Positions 27,114-36,661 are shown, counted from the first letter of the stretch. The stretch: DNA of 64,000 bases from Methanobrevibacter thaueri (GCF_003111625.1 NZ_MZGS01000014.1:115277-179276); one strand, 5' to 3'. The notes: generated from the sequence alone by a model not told the origin. Translations and numbers: made by a program.

Positions 27114-27683
27114 GTGATTAAGATGGATTTGTTAATATGGATCATCATTATAATATTAGTTATTATTGTTATAGTAACCATAATACACATGTACAATAAC
27201 CTAGTCGGACTCAGAAACCGCGTGAAAAACAGTTACGCGCAAATTGACGTCCAACTTAAGAGAAGAAACGACCTTATACCTAACCTTGTGGAAACCGTAA
27301 AGGGTTACGCAAGTCATGAAAAAGGCGTTCTTGAAGAAGTGACAAAAGCAAGAACAGGCGTTATGAACGCAACAACCGTTGAAGAAACCAGCGCTGCAGA
27401 CAACCAATTGACTGGAGCATTGAAAACATTGTTCGCCGTTGCGGAAAACTATCCTGACTTAAAGGCAAACAGCAATTTCCAACAATTGCAATCAGAATTG
27501 ACCGACACAGAAGACAAGATATCCTATGCAAGGCAATTCTATAATGACGTTGTTTTAAAATACAATAACGCTTGCCAACAATTCCCAAGTAGCATTATGG
27601 CTAGAATGTTTGGATTTAAAGAAGAAACTTATTTTGAAGCACCAGCAAGTGAAACTGCAGTTCCTGAAGTGAAATTCGAGTAG
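27114..27683 (+). CDS. LemA family membrane protein
   Basis: 189 residues. One N-terminal membrane helix (about 4-26, [19 protein letters not shown]) and an outward helical domain with the LemA signature [22 protein letters not shown] and [12 protein letters not shown]. Function of LemA is unsettled; it is often paired with DUF2207/TPM-type membrane proteins, as here. Start lies behind GGTGAT with a second ATG close by at 27123. Followed 10 bases later by the DUF2207 gene. Confidence 0.92.
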   Translation: MIKMDLLIWIIIIILVIIVIVTIIHMYNNLVGLRNRVKNSYAQIDVQLKRRNDLIPNLVETVKGYASHEKGVLEEVTKARTGVMNATTVEETSAADNQLTGALKTLFAVAENYPDLKANSNFQQLQSELTDTEDKISYARQFYNDVVLKYNNACQQFPSSIMARMFGFKEETYFEAPASETAVPEVKFE

Positions 27684-27693
27684 GTGAAATTAT

Positions 27694-29475
27694 ATGAATG
27701 TAAAAAACGCATTTATTATAATTTTACTTTTTTTATTATTATTTTCAACAATAAGTGCGGCATCTGCAGACGATGACAGAAGCTATTCAATCGACAGGGC
27801 ATTCGTCGAACTGACAGTTGGAAGCGACGGCCTGCTTCATGTTGACGAAAGGTATGACTACTCCTTTGACGGAAAGTTCAACGGAGTCTACCGTGACATT
27901 CCCCTGAAAGCGGGAGAAAGCATCGACAACATTGAAGTGGATGCCGATGGAGCCTATGCGGTACTTAAGGAAAGCGATGAGGGTGGATATAAGCACCTGA
28001 AAATCTACCTATACTCCGATGCTGCACATACCCAAGGCATCCGTGACTGCAACGTTAACGTTTACATCAGCTATGACATGAAAAACGTGGTGACCCTTTT
28101 CAATGATGTTGGAGGGCTGCAGTACAAGCTCTGGGGAGATGAATGGGACGTTGGAGTCGGAAACATCTATTTCACAGTAAACCTACCTGGTGACAGCGGA
28201 AACGAATACTTCCTAAACCCGCAGGAATTCAACACAACCAGCGAACTTAAAGGAAATACGATCACCGCCGAAAGCAGCTACATTCCGAAAGGGGACTTCT
28301 ATGAACTGCTCCTCCTTATGCCATTGAGCGATTTCCATGATGCGACATACGCCAAACATGTTGATCGGAATGGCCGTGACATGATAATGAAAAACCTTGA
28401 GGACAGCGTCAACGGGCGTAACTTCTGGAATACGACATATCTTATTATGGGTCTTCTTTCCCTGTTAAGTCCAGTGGTTGCCGTATTCACATATCTCAAG
28501 TTCGGCCGTGAACCGAAAGTTGACTATGACGGAATTTATGAGAGGGAATTGCCTACTGACGATCCCCCTGAAGTGGTGAATGCTATATATGCAAATGGAG
28601 ACATTGGAACTCCTAACATGGACGGTTTTGAAGCAGCCATTCTGAATCTGATCGACAAGAAGGTATTGAAGCTAACCAAGCAATTCGATGAGAACACTGA
28701 AACCAATGACCTATACATTGAATTCAGCGGAAACACACAAAACCTCAAGTCAAATGAGAAACAGGTCTATGACATCCTGCACAACTTCGCCTATGGGGAC
28801 ACCCTGAACCTGTCAAGCCTCAACACCAGTTTGTCATCAGAGGCAAATGCAAAATGGTTTATGGAACAGTATGCAGACTGGTGCGCCAATGTTGAAGATG
28901 AGCTGGAACCTAGAGTGAGTGAAGAGTTCAATGACACTGGAACCACCATAATGGCCGGACTCAGTGTTGGAGGATTGGTCATTGGAGTTATAATTGCCAT
29001 TCTAGGAATATGGACTGAACTGAAATCAGGAACCTATGCCATTGCCGGAGGAATATTTTTAGTCATTTTCTCAATAGCCATCATGAGGCTTGATGACGAT
29101 ATCTTTGGACAATGGACTTCAAAGGGTCGCGTGAGGTATCTCAAATGGAAAAACTTCAAGAAGTTCTTAAAAGACAACAGTTTAATCAACGAACACCCTC
29201 CGGAATCAATAGTTGTTTGGAGGAAGTACTTGATTTATGGTGCGGCTCTTGGAGTAGCAGACAAGGTTTACGAATCCATGAAACTGCAGGAGAAAAACTT
29301 CGCAGGTGGCAGTTTCTATGATGATGATATTTTCCTATATCACCACTACGGAGGATATTACATGATGCACCATGCAATCATGACCGGACAGACATCCGCA
29401 AATCCTTCATCAGACTCCGGTGGCTTTGGTGGCCTCGGAGGAGGATCAGGTGGTGGAGGTGGAGGAGCTTTCTAG
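27694..29475 (+). CDS. DUF2207 membrane protein
   Basis: 593 residues. Signal peptide (about 1-25), an extracellular beta-rich DUF2207 domain to about 245 (SIDRAFVELTVGSDGLLHVD), a membrane helix near 248-268, a cytoplasmic region with a winged-helix-like part (EAAILNLIDKKVLKLTK), two helices near 410-460, and a glycine-rich end (GGLGGGSGGGGGGAF) typical of the family. With LemA it forms a two-gene operon of unknown envelope role. AGGTGA ribosome site. T-rich terminator follows at 29482-29500. Confidence 0.9.
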   Translation: MNVKNAFIIILLFLLLFSTISAASADDDRSYSIDRAFVELTVGSDGLLHVDERYDYSFDGKFNGVYRDIPLKAGESIDNIEVDADGAYAVLKESDEGGYKHLKIYLYSDAAHTQGIRDCNVNVYISYDMKNVVTLFNDVGGLQYKLWGDEWDVGVGNIYFTVNLPGDSGNEYFLNPQEFNTTSELKGNTITAESSYIPKGDFYELLLLMPLSDFHDATYAKHVDRNGRDMIMKNLEDSVNGRNFWNTTYLIMGLLSLLSPVVAVFTYLKFGREPKVDYDGIYERELPTDDPPEVVNAIYANGDIGTPNMDGFEAAILNLIDKKVLKLTKQFDENTETNDLYIEFSGNTQNLKSNEKQVYDILHNFAYGDTLNLSSLNTSLSSEANAKWFMEQYADWCANVEDELEPRVSEEFNDTGTTIMAGLSVGGLVIGVIIAILGIWTELKSGTYAIAGGIFLVIFSIAIMRLDDDIFGQWTSKGRVRYLKWKNFKKFLKDNSLINEHPPESIVVWRKYLIYGAALGVADKVYESMKLQEKNFAGGSFYDDDIFLYHHYGGYYMMHHAIMTGQTSANPSSDSGGFGGLGGGSGGGGGGAF

Positions 29476-29481
29476 CTTTTC

Positions 29482-29502
29482 CATTTCTTTTTTCTTTTTT
29501 TT
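29482..29502. terminator. T-tract terminator after the DUF2207 gene
   Basis: Two long T runs broken by single C on the plus strand immediately after the DUF2207 stop. They overlap the stop codon region of the convergent Ig-repeat gene. Confidence 0.5.
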
Positions 29503-31768
29503 AGAACGGTAAACTTGCATATTTGGCATGCAGAGTATATGAGTTAGTGTTCCAATTTCTTATTTTTCCCAATGAGTTTCTATAGCTGGTTGCATCCGCA
29601 CAGACCCATTTGCTTCCTATCTTTACCTGAGTCCATACATGGCCGGTAGTGTCTCCGTCGCCGAAGTGGCATCTTCCATGGACATATCTCGCATTGAATC
29701 CGGCTGTTCTAAACATTGCAACCAACAAGTGGGAATGGTCAACGCAATTTCCTTTTTTCTGCTTCAATGTGCCTGATGCACCATATTTGCTGTTATAATA
29801 ATAGGAGTAATCCAAAGTGTCCCTAACATAATTGAATATCGCCTTTGCCTTATCGACCTTGCTTGTCAAGCCTTTGGTTAGGGACTTGACCAGCTTTTTA
29901 ATCGCCTTGCTTCCAACTTTACAGTGGCTTGATGATTTAAGATAAGCGCTTGATCCCTTTGCATGCTTTTGATTGATACCGTTTCCAAATTTGGAAAGCT
30001 TGACATTTACAGTTTTGGAATTGGAACTTGTGAGAAGATCATTATTGCCATTGAATTTGACCTTGACGTTATATTTGCCTATTGCAACGTCAGTCCTGAA
30101 CTTGGCATATCCGTCGGAACCCACAGTCGCAGTGTATGTTTCACCATCAATGGTGAGTTCTGCCATGCCTCCAGAAGTAGCTTTCCCCTTAGAATCAGTT
30201 ACTAGAACCTTGAATGTCTGGGAATTGTCCTTATAGGAACTTCCGCATTTCCAGAGGACCTTTGATGGACCCCTTTGGAAAACATCAATCTCACAGGAGC
30301 CTGAAGCCGGTGAGAAAACGAGATCACCAGTTGACTTATAGGTCACATTATAACTGCCTATTGCCAGATTGATAGGAACGGCCACTATTCCATTGGCATC
30401 TGTGGTTTTACTGTAGGTTTTACCATTGATGACCAATTTGACTGTTTTCTTGGCTAAAGGAATGCCTCCTGCAGTGTAGGCAACCTTTAATGAAGTGCCA
30501 GCACCATAACCGAAATGGGTTGTGCTCTTGACGGTCAATTTGGTGTCAGTGGTGTCAAATATTTTCACTGACTTTGTTGATTTGGATGCCTTGAAATACT
30601 TGCTTCCATCATAGGAATATTGGACAGTGTATATTCCCTTTTTGAAAGATGACAAATCAATGGATGCAACACCATCACCATCTGTCTTTTTGGAATATGT
30701 CTTGCCGTTGATCCTAATTTTGATGACCTTTCCAACGTTTGAAGTGTCATCCAGGGCGGTTGTGAGCTTAACCTTTATTACCCTTTTTTCATCAGGAAGG
30801 AAAGTGTAATCCTTGGAGGTCAGCTTGGTTGATGCCTTTCTTTGATAAACGTTAATCTTAAAGGTTTTTGACAATCCGTCATTATTACGGCAAACTACAT
30901 TATAAGTGCCTTTCTTAACCTTTTTCAAGGACAGGGTTGCAATACCGTTGGCATTTGTCTTGAGCTTATATGTCTTTCCCCTAAACTTGATCTTAACGTA
31001 TTTCTTTGCCAACACCTTGCCGTTAGCCTTAAGGAATTTGACCTTGAAGGTTTCGCCCTCAACCTTCTTGAGCTTGGTTGCGGGAGTTATAGTTGGCAAA
31101 ATATTGAAATTGGTGGTTAGCTGAAATCCTGTAATCGGACCGGTTGCAACAATCCTGTATGTGCCTGGCTTTAAATTGACAGGCAGGCTTACCACACCCT
31201 TGCTGTTGGTGTTTTTGGTGTATTTCTTGCCGTGGACAAGTACTGTCACGGCCCTGTTAGCCAACGCATGACCTGAACCGTCAAGGAATGTTGCAGTGTA
31301 TTGTGTACCTCCCTTATAGTATTTGGTAATGTCACTCGCCTTTATTGTGGGAAGAACATTCAATTGTGATGTCAGATTGCATGCATCATAGTCATCATCC
31401 CCATCGAAATATGAGAATATGCTATATTTACCAGGTTTTAGCTTTAAATTGACGCTTGCAACACCATTAATGTCGGAAACGGCATCATAAATCACATCAT
31501 TTACAGAAAAATGAACTGTCCTATTGGACAATGTGGCATTTGAATCCCTCAACGTCACACTAAATGACCCTGAGTAGTACACACTTTCCGTAGGTGAGGA
31601 CAATTCTGTCTGATTTTTAGCGGATTCAGTGAGTGAAACCTCGTCCAGACTAGCTGACAGGTTTTCTGAAGAATCCTCATCCAATAAGGCATTATCCTCA
31701 TCAATGCCAATTTCCGTTGAATTAACATCACTTGCTTGAATTGTACCAACCGAAAGAACTAGAATCAA
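29501..31768 (-). CDS. Secreted Ig-repeat protein with transglutaminase-like cysteine peptidase domain
   Basis: At least 755 residues from a TTG at 31768. Residue order: end of a signal peptide, acidic linker, about six Ig-like repeats (about 45-590, recurring NGKTYSKKTDADG-like turns), then a transglutaminase-like domain with C675 (KKGNCVDHSHLL), H710 (TTGHVWTQV) and D725 (VCADAT). The C-H-D triad matches pseudomurein endoisopeptidases PeiW/PeiP, so wall hydrolysis or remodelling is a fair guess. The frame stays open upstream to 31810 and adds KKLIITLIFVLIL, completing the signal peptide, but offers no in-frame ATG. Confidence 0.82.
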   Translation of the reverse strand: MILVLSVGTIQASDVNSTEIGIDEDNALLDEDSSENLSASLDEVSLTESAKNQTELSSPTESVYYSGSFSVTLRDSNATLSNRTVHFSVNDVIYDAVSDINGVASVNLKLKPGKYSIFSYFDGDDDYDACNLTSQLNVLPTIKASDITKYYKGGTQYTATFLDGSGHALANRAVTVLVHGKKYTKNTNSKGVVSLPVNLKPGTYRIVATGPITGFQLTTNFNILPTITPATKLKKVEGETFKVKFLKANGKVLAKKYVKIKFRGKTYKLKTNANGIATLSLKKVKKGTYNVVCRNNDGLSKTFKINVYQRKASTKLTSKDYTFLPDEKRVIKVKLTTALDDTSNVGKVIKIRINGKTYSKKTDGDGVASIDLSSFKKGIYTVQYSYDGSKYFKASKSTKSVKIFDTTDTKLTVKSTTHFGYGAGTSLKVAYTAGGIPLAKKTVKLVINGKTYSKTTDANGIVAVPINLAIGSYNVTYKSTGDLVFSPASGSCEIDVFQRGPSKVLWKCGSSYKDNSQTFKVLVTDSKGKATSGGMAELTIDGETYTATVGSDGYAKFRTDVAIGKYNVKVKFNGNNDLLTSSNSKTVNVKLSKFGNGINQKHAKGSSAYLKSSSHCKVGSKAIKKLVKSLTKGLTSKVDKAKAIFNYVRDTLDYSYYYNSKYGASGTLKQKKGNCVDHSHLLVAMFRTAGFNARYVHGRCHFGDGDTTGHVWTQVKIGSKWVCADATSYRNSLGKIRNWNTNSYTLHAKYASLPF

Positions 31769-31921
31769 TACAAAAATAAGAGTGATGATTAGTTTTTTAT
31801 AAAAAATAATAAACCATCCTTAAAATTTATAATATAAACTTATTTTAATCTCACAAATATTTCTCTTAAAAATTGAATATAAATTTTATCATTATCAAAA
31901 AATCAATTCAATTTATGGCCA
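31769..31921. other. AT-rich gap between the Ig-transglutaminase gene and cbf5
   Basis: 153 bases. The part next to 31768 is open in the frame of the surface gene to about 31819 and probably encodes its signal peptide. The remainder holds AAGGATGG (a possible ribosome site or out-of-frame ATG) near 31814-31821 and T-rich sequence downstream of cbf5. Nothing else seen. Confidence 0.5.
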
Positions 31922-32887
31922 TTACTTCCAGAACCTTGGATAGGTATCAGGTTTCATCAATACCTTATTGACATTAACTGCAAAGCCTGAATCTGCCTCT
32001 AAAATCTCGTTGGAAGTCAATAAAGAATTTCCTGCACCAACCAATTCACCCTTAAGTGTCTCAATTGCCACAATATCATTCTTTTGAATGTTGTCTGCCA
32101 ACTCAACAATTCCGCCATTTGCAAGGTCCGCACCATGACAGACCGCATCAACGGCTGAATCCTTAATGATAATCTTTGGCAGGTAATCAGCAGCTCTTTC
32201 CATTGGCATGATAGCTTCACGCAAGAATGACTCATCACCGTCTTCCTTCCAGAAGTGGTATGCATCGGTAACGTCCTGTAAGGTAACCAACCTGTTCTTT
32301 TCATTGAATGAACCAACCTGGGTTCTTCTAAGCTCTGCCATATGCGCCCCTACGCCCAATGCTTCACCGATGTTGTGACAATAGGTCCTGACGTAAGTTC
32401 CTGCCTCACAACCTATTCTGAATAGAACATCACGTCCCTCAATTTCATAGATTGTTGAATAATAGATGTTACGAGTCCTCATTTCACGTTTAACGGCTGA
32501 CTTGACAGGAGGCAATTGGAATATCTTACCTGTGAACTCCGCAAACACTTCACGGATTCTTTCCTCATCAATGTCCTGATGGAAAGTCAAAAGGCAGACA
32601 TACTCCTTAGGAGCTGTCAATAAAAGTTGAATAGCACGGGTAGCGTCATTCAATCCAACCGGCAAGATACCGGTAACCTTAGGATCAAGTGTTCCCCCGT
32701 GGCCTGATTTTTCCAAGTTTAAAATACGTTTAACCCAAGAGTCTATTTCATGAGAGGTCGGTCCTGAAGGTTTATCCAAATTAATTACACCATGAGAAAT
32801 ATAATCATTAATCTCCCTGTCTTCTGGTTTGCAACCAAAATCGGGACTAGTAAAACTTTCAGATTTAGTAACCATGTTAAATTTCAT
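31922..32887 (-). CDS. cbf5: tRNA/rRNA pseudouridine synthase Cbf5 (TruB family)
   Basis: 321 residues. Catalytic Asp in HGGTLDPKVTGILPVG, N-terminal NLDKPSGPTSHE, KEYVCLLTFH, GTYVRTYCHNIGEALG, and a C-terminal PUA domain (about 235-310). As the catalytic subunit of archaeal H/ACA RNPs with Nop10, Gar1 and L7Ae it modifies rRNA; it can also make tRNA pseudouridine 55. Last gene of the L3 superoperon, 70 bases after L14e. ATG with AAGGGTAT upstream; a second ATG four codons on is possible. Confidence 0.95.
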   Translation of the reverse strand: MKFNMVTKSESFTSPDFGCKPEDREINDYISHGVINLDKPSGPTSHEIDSWVKRILNLEKSGHGGTLDPKVTGILPVGLNDATRAIQLLLTAPKEYVCLLTFHQDIDEERIREVFAEFTGKIFQLPPVKSAVKREMRTRNIYYSTIYEIEGRDVLFRIGCEAGTYVRTYCHNIGEALGVGAHMAELRRTQVGSFNEKNRLVTLQDVTDAYHFWKEDGDESFLREAIMPMERAADYLPKIIIKDSAVDAVCHGADLANGGIVELADNIQKNDIVAIETLKGELVGAGNSLLTSNEILEADSGFAVNVNKVLMKPDTYPRFWK

Positions 32888-32957
32888 GAAAATATACCCT
32901 TAAAAAAATAGTAAATAAAAAAAGTTATGAATAATATGTTTATTATTCATTTTATGT

Positions 32958-33179
32958 TTATAAGTCAGCTAAAGCTGCTTTGATAGAATCTGCATCACCA
33001 GAAACATCAATGGAATCTGCAGTTGGTTCTAAGTGAGCGATGTTACATCTTCTGTTTTTTACAGCTTCACCAATAACTTCTACATAGTTTTCATCGATAA
33101 TTTCTACGATTGCGCATTTTTCGCCTGCTTCTCTACCAGCAGTTTTAACACATACTCTTCCTACTTCGATTGATGCCAT
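32958..33179 (-). CDS. rpl14e: 50S ribosomal protein L14e
   Basis: 73-residue eL14 with a KOW-like barrel: EVGRVCVKTAGREAGEKCAI and RRCNIAHLEPTADSIDV. Directly adjoins cmk with no spacer and precedes cbf5, the usual archaeal order. Confidence 0.95.
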   Translation of the reverse strand: MASIEVGRVCVKTAGREAGEKCAIVEIIDENYVEVIGEAVKNRRCNIAHLEPTADSIDVSGDADSIKAALADL

Positions 33180-33701
33180 TTATATCACCTTTAATGTTTG
33201 AATAATGATTTCTGATACGTTTTCAGGATTGAAAGTACCAGTATTTATAATTATGTCATAGATATCCATATTGCCAATGTCAATATTGTGGATTTCCATG
33301 TATCTCAAGGCTTCACTCTTTTCACGAGTTATGATCTCTTCCTTAGCCACTTCAACGGATTTGTTCTCCCTTTCGGAAATTCTTTTTGAACGAACATCGA
33401 ATGGAGTCACCAACCAAACCTTCAAGTCAGCATTGTCAACAAAGAATGCAGACAATCTTCCCTCAACGATGAGGTTTTCTGCTTCACTGGCCTTTTGAGC
33501 TTGCCTTTTGTCAATTTCTTTATCAATATCATCATTACCTTCAGCAAATTCACTGAATTCAAGAACAGTCATTCCTCTTTCAGCGGCCATTTCTCTAAAG
33601 ACTGACCCTGCAGAGATATATGGAATATTCAACTTCTCTGAGAGACCCTCAGCAGTAGTTGTTGTTCCAGTTCCAGCTAATCCACCGACAGTAATTATCA
33701 T
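33180..33701 (-). CDS. cmk: Cytidylate kinase
   Basis: 173-residue archaeal CMP/dCMP kinase. P-loop GGLAGTGTTTTAEGL at 6-20, then IPYISAGSVFREMA and the IVEGRLSAFF strand. Shorter than bacterial Cmk, lacking its insert domain. Its ATG overlaps the stop of L34e by one base; L14e follows without a gap. Confidence 0.95.
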   Translation of the reverse strand: MIITVGGLAGTGTTTTAEGLSEKLNIPYISAGSVFREMAAERGMTVLEFSEFAEGNDDIDKEIDKRQAQKASEAENLIVEGRLSAFFVDNADLKVWLVTPFDVRSKRISERENKSVEVAKEEIITREKSEALRYMEIHNIDIGNMDIYDIIINTGTFNPENVSEIIIQTLKVI

Positions 33702-33967
33702 TATTTTCTAGCCTCGTTTTTGAAATGTTTACGAGCACAGCTTGAACATAAGTAACCACCGAATGGACGGTTAGGTCTTTTAGCTGTTTTTGATAATTTT
33801 CCAATTTCGTATGGACGTCCACGAGGAACTCCATGTAATACTGCACCACACTCAGCACAAACATGCTTAGATGGTTTTTTCTTTTTATATCTTAAAACAT
33901 TCCTTCCACCAGGAGTGTTTTTATGAACTCTTTTATATGATCTTGATCTAAACCTATTTGCAGGCAT
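33701..33967 (-). CDS. rpl34e: 50S ribosomal protein L34e
   Basis: 88-residue eL34 with a zinc-ribbon: [10 protein letters not shown] and [12 protein letters not shown] supply the four Cys. N-terminus [17 protein letters not shown] is characteristic. A 120-base gap precedes it with an inverted repeat GTATTC/GAATAC (34023-34040 region) and AT-rich promoter-like sequence. Confidence 0.95.
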   Translation of the reverse strand: MPANRFRSRSYKRVHKNTPGGRNVLRYKKKKPSKHVCAECGAVLHGVPRGRPYEIGKLSKTAKRPNRPFGGYLCSSCARKHFKNEARK

Positions 33968-34087
33968 TTAATCACCTTAAATTAATTTTTAAATAAATTA
34001 TGAAATAATTGTGTAATAGCGTATTCAAAATAGAATACTATAATATATCTTTTTCATTATTAATAAATGTATGTAAAAAGGGTTGTT

Positions 34088-34666
34088 TTAGAACCCTTGT
34101 TTAAATCCTAAGTATTTTCTTAATATCTGACTCATACCAAAAGTACAAATCATATACCATAATAACCAACCGATACCATATGGGATAGTGGCCTTACCGC
34201 CATAGAAAATACTACCTATAAAGTGCCATACCGGTGTTAAAGTAATCCAGTAAACAGTTACAGGCAAGTGAACGACTAAACCGCTGATAGCGGATGTTCT
34301 CATCCAGAAGAATATTAGAATAATTGGAACGAAAGTTACAATCATCGGTTTGAACTGATTGGACATCATAGCAGATTGGTCCTTCATCATTTCAGTTTGT
34401 TTGGCTTGTAACTCAGCAATCTTTTTCCCATCTCCTTTCTTTTGAGCTTCACGCAATTCGCTGGTCAATTTTTTACTTCTTGCTTGAATCTCATTCATTT
34501 CCTCTTGGTCAACCAAATACTTGTTAGCAATGGTTGTGATTAATGAAACAATAAAAGCAATGATTAGGACAGTTAACGCAGGGTTAGCTGGATTAGGATC
34601 CATAGCTAAGATTGGATTGAAAACTGTATTCAATGCGCCATAAACCATTCCCATTATGTCTACCAT
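34088..34666 (-). CDS. EMC3/TMCO1-like membrane insertase (DUF106)
   Basis: 192 residues, Oxa1/YidC superfamily. Three membrane regions (about 27-48, 105-125 and 148-180) and a cytosolic coiled coil (about 55-98, EIQARSKKLTSELREAQKKG) that contacts ribosomes in this family. Likely inserts membrane proteins together with SecY, encoded two genes upstream. GGGGATT ribosome site. Ten bases after adenylate kinase. Confidence 0.9.
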   Translation of the reverse strand: MVDIMGMVYGALNTVFNPILAMDPNPANPALTVLIIAFIVSLITTIANKYLVDQEEMNEIQARSKKLTSELREAQKKGDGKKIAELQAKQTEMMKDQSAMMSNQFKPMIVTFVPIILIFFWMRTSAISGLVVHLPVTVYWITLTPVWHFIGSIFYGGKATIPYGIGWLLWYMICTFGMSQILRKYLGFKQGF

Positions 34667-34676
34667 AATTAATCCC

Positions 34677-35237
34677 CTATAAATTTAATACATTTACTAA
34701 TTTTCTAACATTAGAATCTAAATGATTGTCATGATTTTCAACAATTTTAACAGTTGCACCAGTTAAAGTAGCGTAAGCCATTGAGGTTGCCCTGTTCATT
34801 TGTTGATGTAAATCTATGTCTTTTACTTTTTGAAGATCCCTTTCACGAGTATCATCATTTAATCTTCTATAAATAATTTCATCAGGATTTGCTTCAACTA
34901 AAATAAATTGATCAGGTTGTAACTGTTCTAACACCCAAATCGGTAAACCTGGTAAGAAACCAGCAGGAGTATTAATAGTACAGTGAGTGTCAACAATAAC
35001 ATTATCGTTTTCAGACCTTGCTTTAATTTCAGCTGCTGCTTTAGCTTGAATATCTTTTTGGGTTTCAGCAGGTAATTTCCTTAACTCATCCCTATGAGAT
35101 ACAAGTTCGTCTTTAATAGCAATCTCAGTCATTATGTCACCGTAGTTTAAGTGGACATAATCAACTTCTTCTAAAGCTTTATTCAATAAAGTTGTACTTC
35201 CAGAACCTGGAATTCCTGTTAATACTACTAATTTCAT
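34677..35237 (-). CDS. adkA: Adenylate kinase, archaeal type
   Basis: 186 residues. P-loop GIPGSGSTTLLNKALEEV from residue 8, then VDTHCTINTPAGFLPGLP and the RRLNDDTRERD lid region. Archaeal AdkA is unrelated in detail to bacterial Adk and closer to the UMP/CMP kinases. Converts AMP plus ATP to two ADP. Lies between secY (38 bases) and the insertase, as in other euryarchaea. Confidence 0.95.
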   Translation of the reverse strand: MKLVVLTGIPGSGSTTLLNKALEEVDYVHLNYGDIMTEIAIKDELVSHRDELRKLPAETQKDIQAKAAAEIKARSENDNVIVDTHCTINTPAGFLPGLPIWVLEQLQPDQFILVEANPDEIIYRRLNDDTRERDLQKVKDIDLHQQMNRATSMAYATLTGATVKIVENHDNHLDSNVRKLVNVLNL

Positions 35238-35275
35238 TTTAATCCCTCATTTTTTAAAAGAGAAAAGGAGAAAAA

Positions 35276-36637
35276 TTAATCTCCTCCTAAAACTTTCCTA
35301 AGAACAGGATTTGCGGACATGAGTTGCTCTTCAGCCATTTCTTCATATAGCTTATGGAGAATACCAACGGTAAGCAATACGCCTGTACCTCCACCTAAAG
35401 CACCGGTTAAATCTGCAAGGAAAGCGATAAGACCTACATAAATACCACTGATAATGGTAAGTGCAGGAATATATTTTTTCAAAATTTTATACAATTGACG
35501 TTTACTACTTCTAAAACCTGGAATTTGAATACCTGAATTGTAAAGTTGTTCTGAAATCTTTTTAGCATTCAAACCACTAATTTCAACCCATAAGTATGAG
35601 AATAACATACAACATCCGATGAAGAATATTGCATATATTAACACGTGTATCGGTTCAGTAATGAAATGCTGCAAGGAAGGTGTTGATAATAACCATGCAA
35701 TACCGTCTACAGGTTTACCCTGTTGCATATGACCTAAAATAGGAACTCCTATCTTTTGGAAAACGTTTGCAAACAATGTTACGTTTACAAGTAATGCACT
35801 TGTTAAAATTACAGGCATGTTACTTGAGTAAACGAATTTCAATGGGTATTTACCGACAGATCCTCTGATTCTTCCGTGACCTCTTACACTACCGTGGGAA
35901 ATAGGAATTTCCACTCTCATAGCTTCACCATATAATACAACTAAGAATACAATGATAGTTGCAATCAATGGGATCAAGATAGCCAAGTTAGGAGTTCCAG
36001 CCATGATTTGCTGGATGAATTTAGGAATGATACCTGCTAAAAATCCGTCAGTTCCCGGTAAGATACTGAATGTACCAACCATAATAGCTTGACATACACC
36101 AGCAGCAATGAACAGCCCGATACCACTACCGAATCCCCATTTTGATACAACTTCATCAAGGTAAATGATAACCAATGCACCGAGAACAAGTTGTAGGATT
36201 AACAGCCATGTGTATGAACCATCAATAGGGACTAGGTTTCCAGTGAGTACTAAAACACTTGCTTCAAATACAGTGAACACAATAGACAATACTTTTTGTG
36301 TAGCTTGGAAGTGAGATTTGTCCTTATGGGATGAAAGGTCCAAATCCAAGAGATTTGAACCGACTAATAATTGTAAAACAATAGAAGCAGTTACAATTGG
36401 ACCAATACCTAATGTAAGAATTGAACCAAAACTTCCTGCCATAACTGCTCTCAATTGAGCGAAACTATCAATAGCACCAGGTGCTAAACCGTATAACGGA
36501 ATTTGTGTTAAGAAGAAATATAACACTAATACAAGAGCAGTCCATTTAAGCTTTTCATTGAAATCTTCTCTGTGAACCGGAGATTTGACTTCAGGAATAA
36601 CTTTGAATATTGGCTCTAATACTTCTAATGATGACAT
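35276..36637 (-). CDS. secY: Protein translocase subunit SecY
   Basis: 453 residues with about ten membrane helices. The half-helix plug region follows SFAQLRAVMAGSFGSILTLG, and the conserved cytoplasmic loop PGFRSSKRQLYKILKKYIP is near the end. Forms the Sec61-like channel with SecE and Sec-beta (not in the window). 24 bases after L15. Confidence 0.96.
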   Translation of the reverse strand: MSSLEVLEPIFKVIPEVKSPVHREDFNEKLKWTALVLVLYFFLTQIPLYGLAPGAIDSFAQLRAVMAGSFGSILTLGIGPIVTASIVLQLLVGSNLLDLDLSSHKDKSHFQATQKVLSIVFTVFEASVLVLTGNLVPIDGSYTWLLILQLVLGALVIIYLDEVVSKWGFGSGIGLFIAAGVCQAIMVGTFSILPGTDGFLAGIIPKFIQQIMAGTPNLAILIPLIATIIVFLVVLYGEAMRVEIPISHGSVRGHGRIRGSVGKYPLKFVYSSNMPVILTSALLVNVTLFANVFQKIGVPILGHMQQGKPVDGIAWLLSTPSLQHFITEPIHVLIYAIFFIGCCMLFSYLWVEISGLNAKKISEQLYNSGIQIPGFRSSKRQLYKILKKYIPALTIISGIYVGLIAFLADLTGALGGGTGVLLTVGILHKLYEEMAEEQLMSANPVLRKVLGGD

Positions 36638-36661
36638 TTTATCCCCTGATTAAGGATAAAG

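Noticed and set aside
29963..30236. Plus-strand frames opposite the Ig-repeat protein
   Set aside because: Arise from the repeat composition of the real minus-strand gene.
29700..31700. Recurring segments as a possible CRISPR or tandem DNA repeat
   Set aside because: They are protein-level Ig repeats with diverged DNA; no constant-length repeats and spacers.
27114..31768. Islet as a prophage or integrated plasmid
   Set aside because: Next to a tRNA, but no integrase, no duplicated tRNA end and no phage genes were seen.
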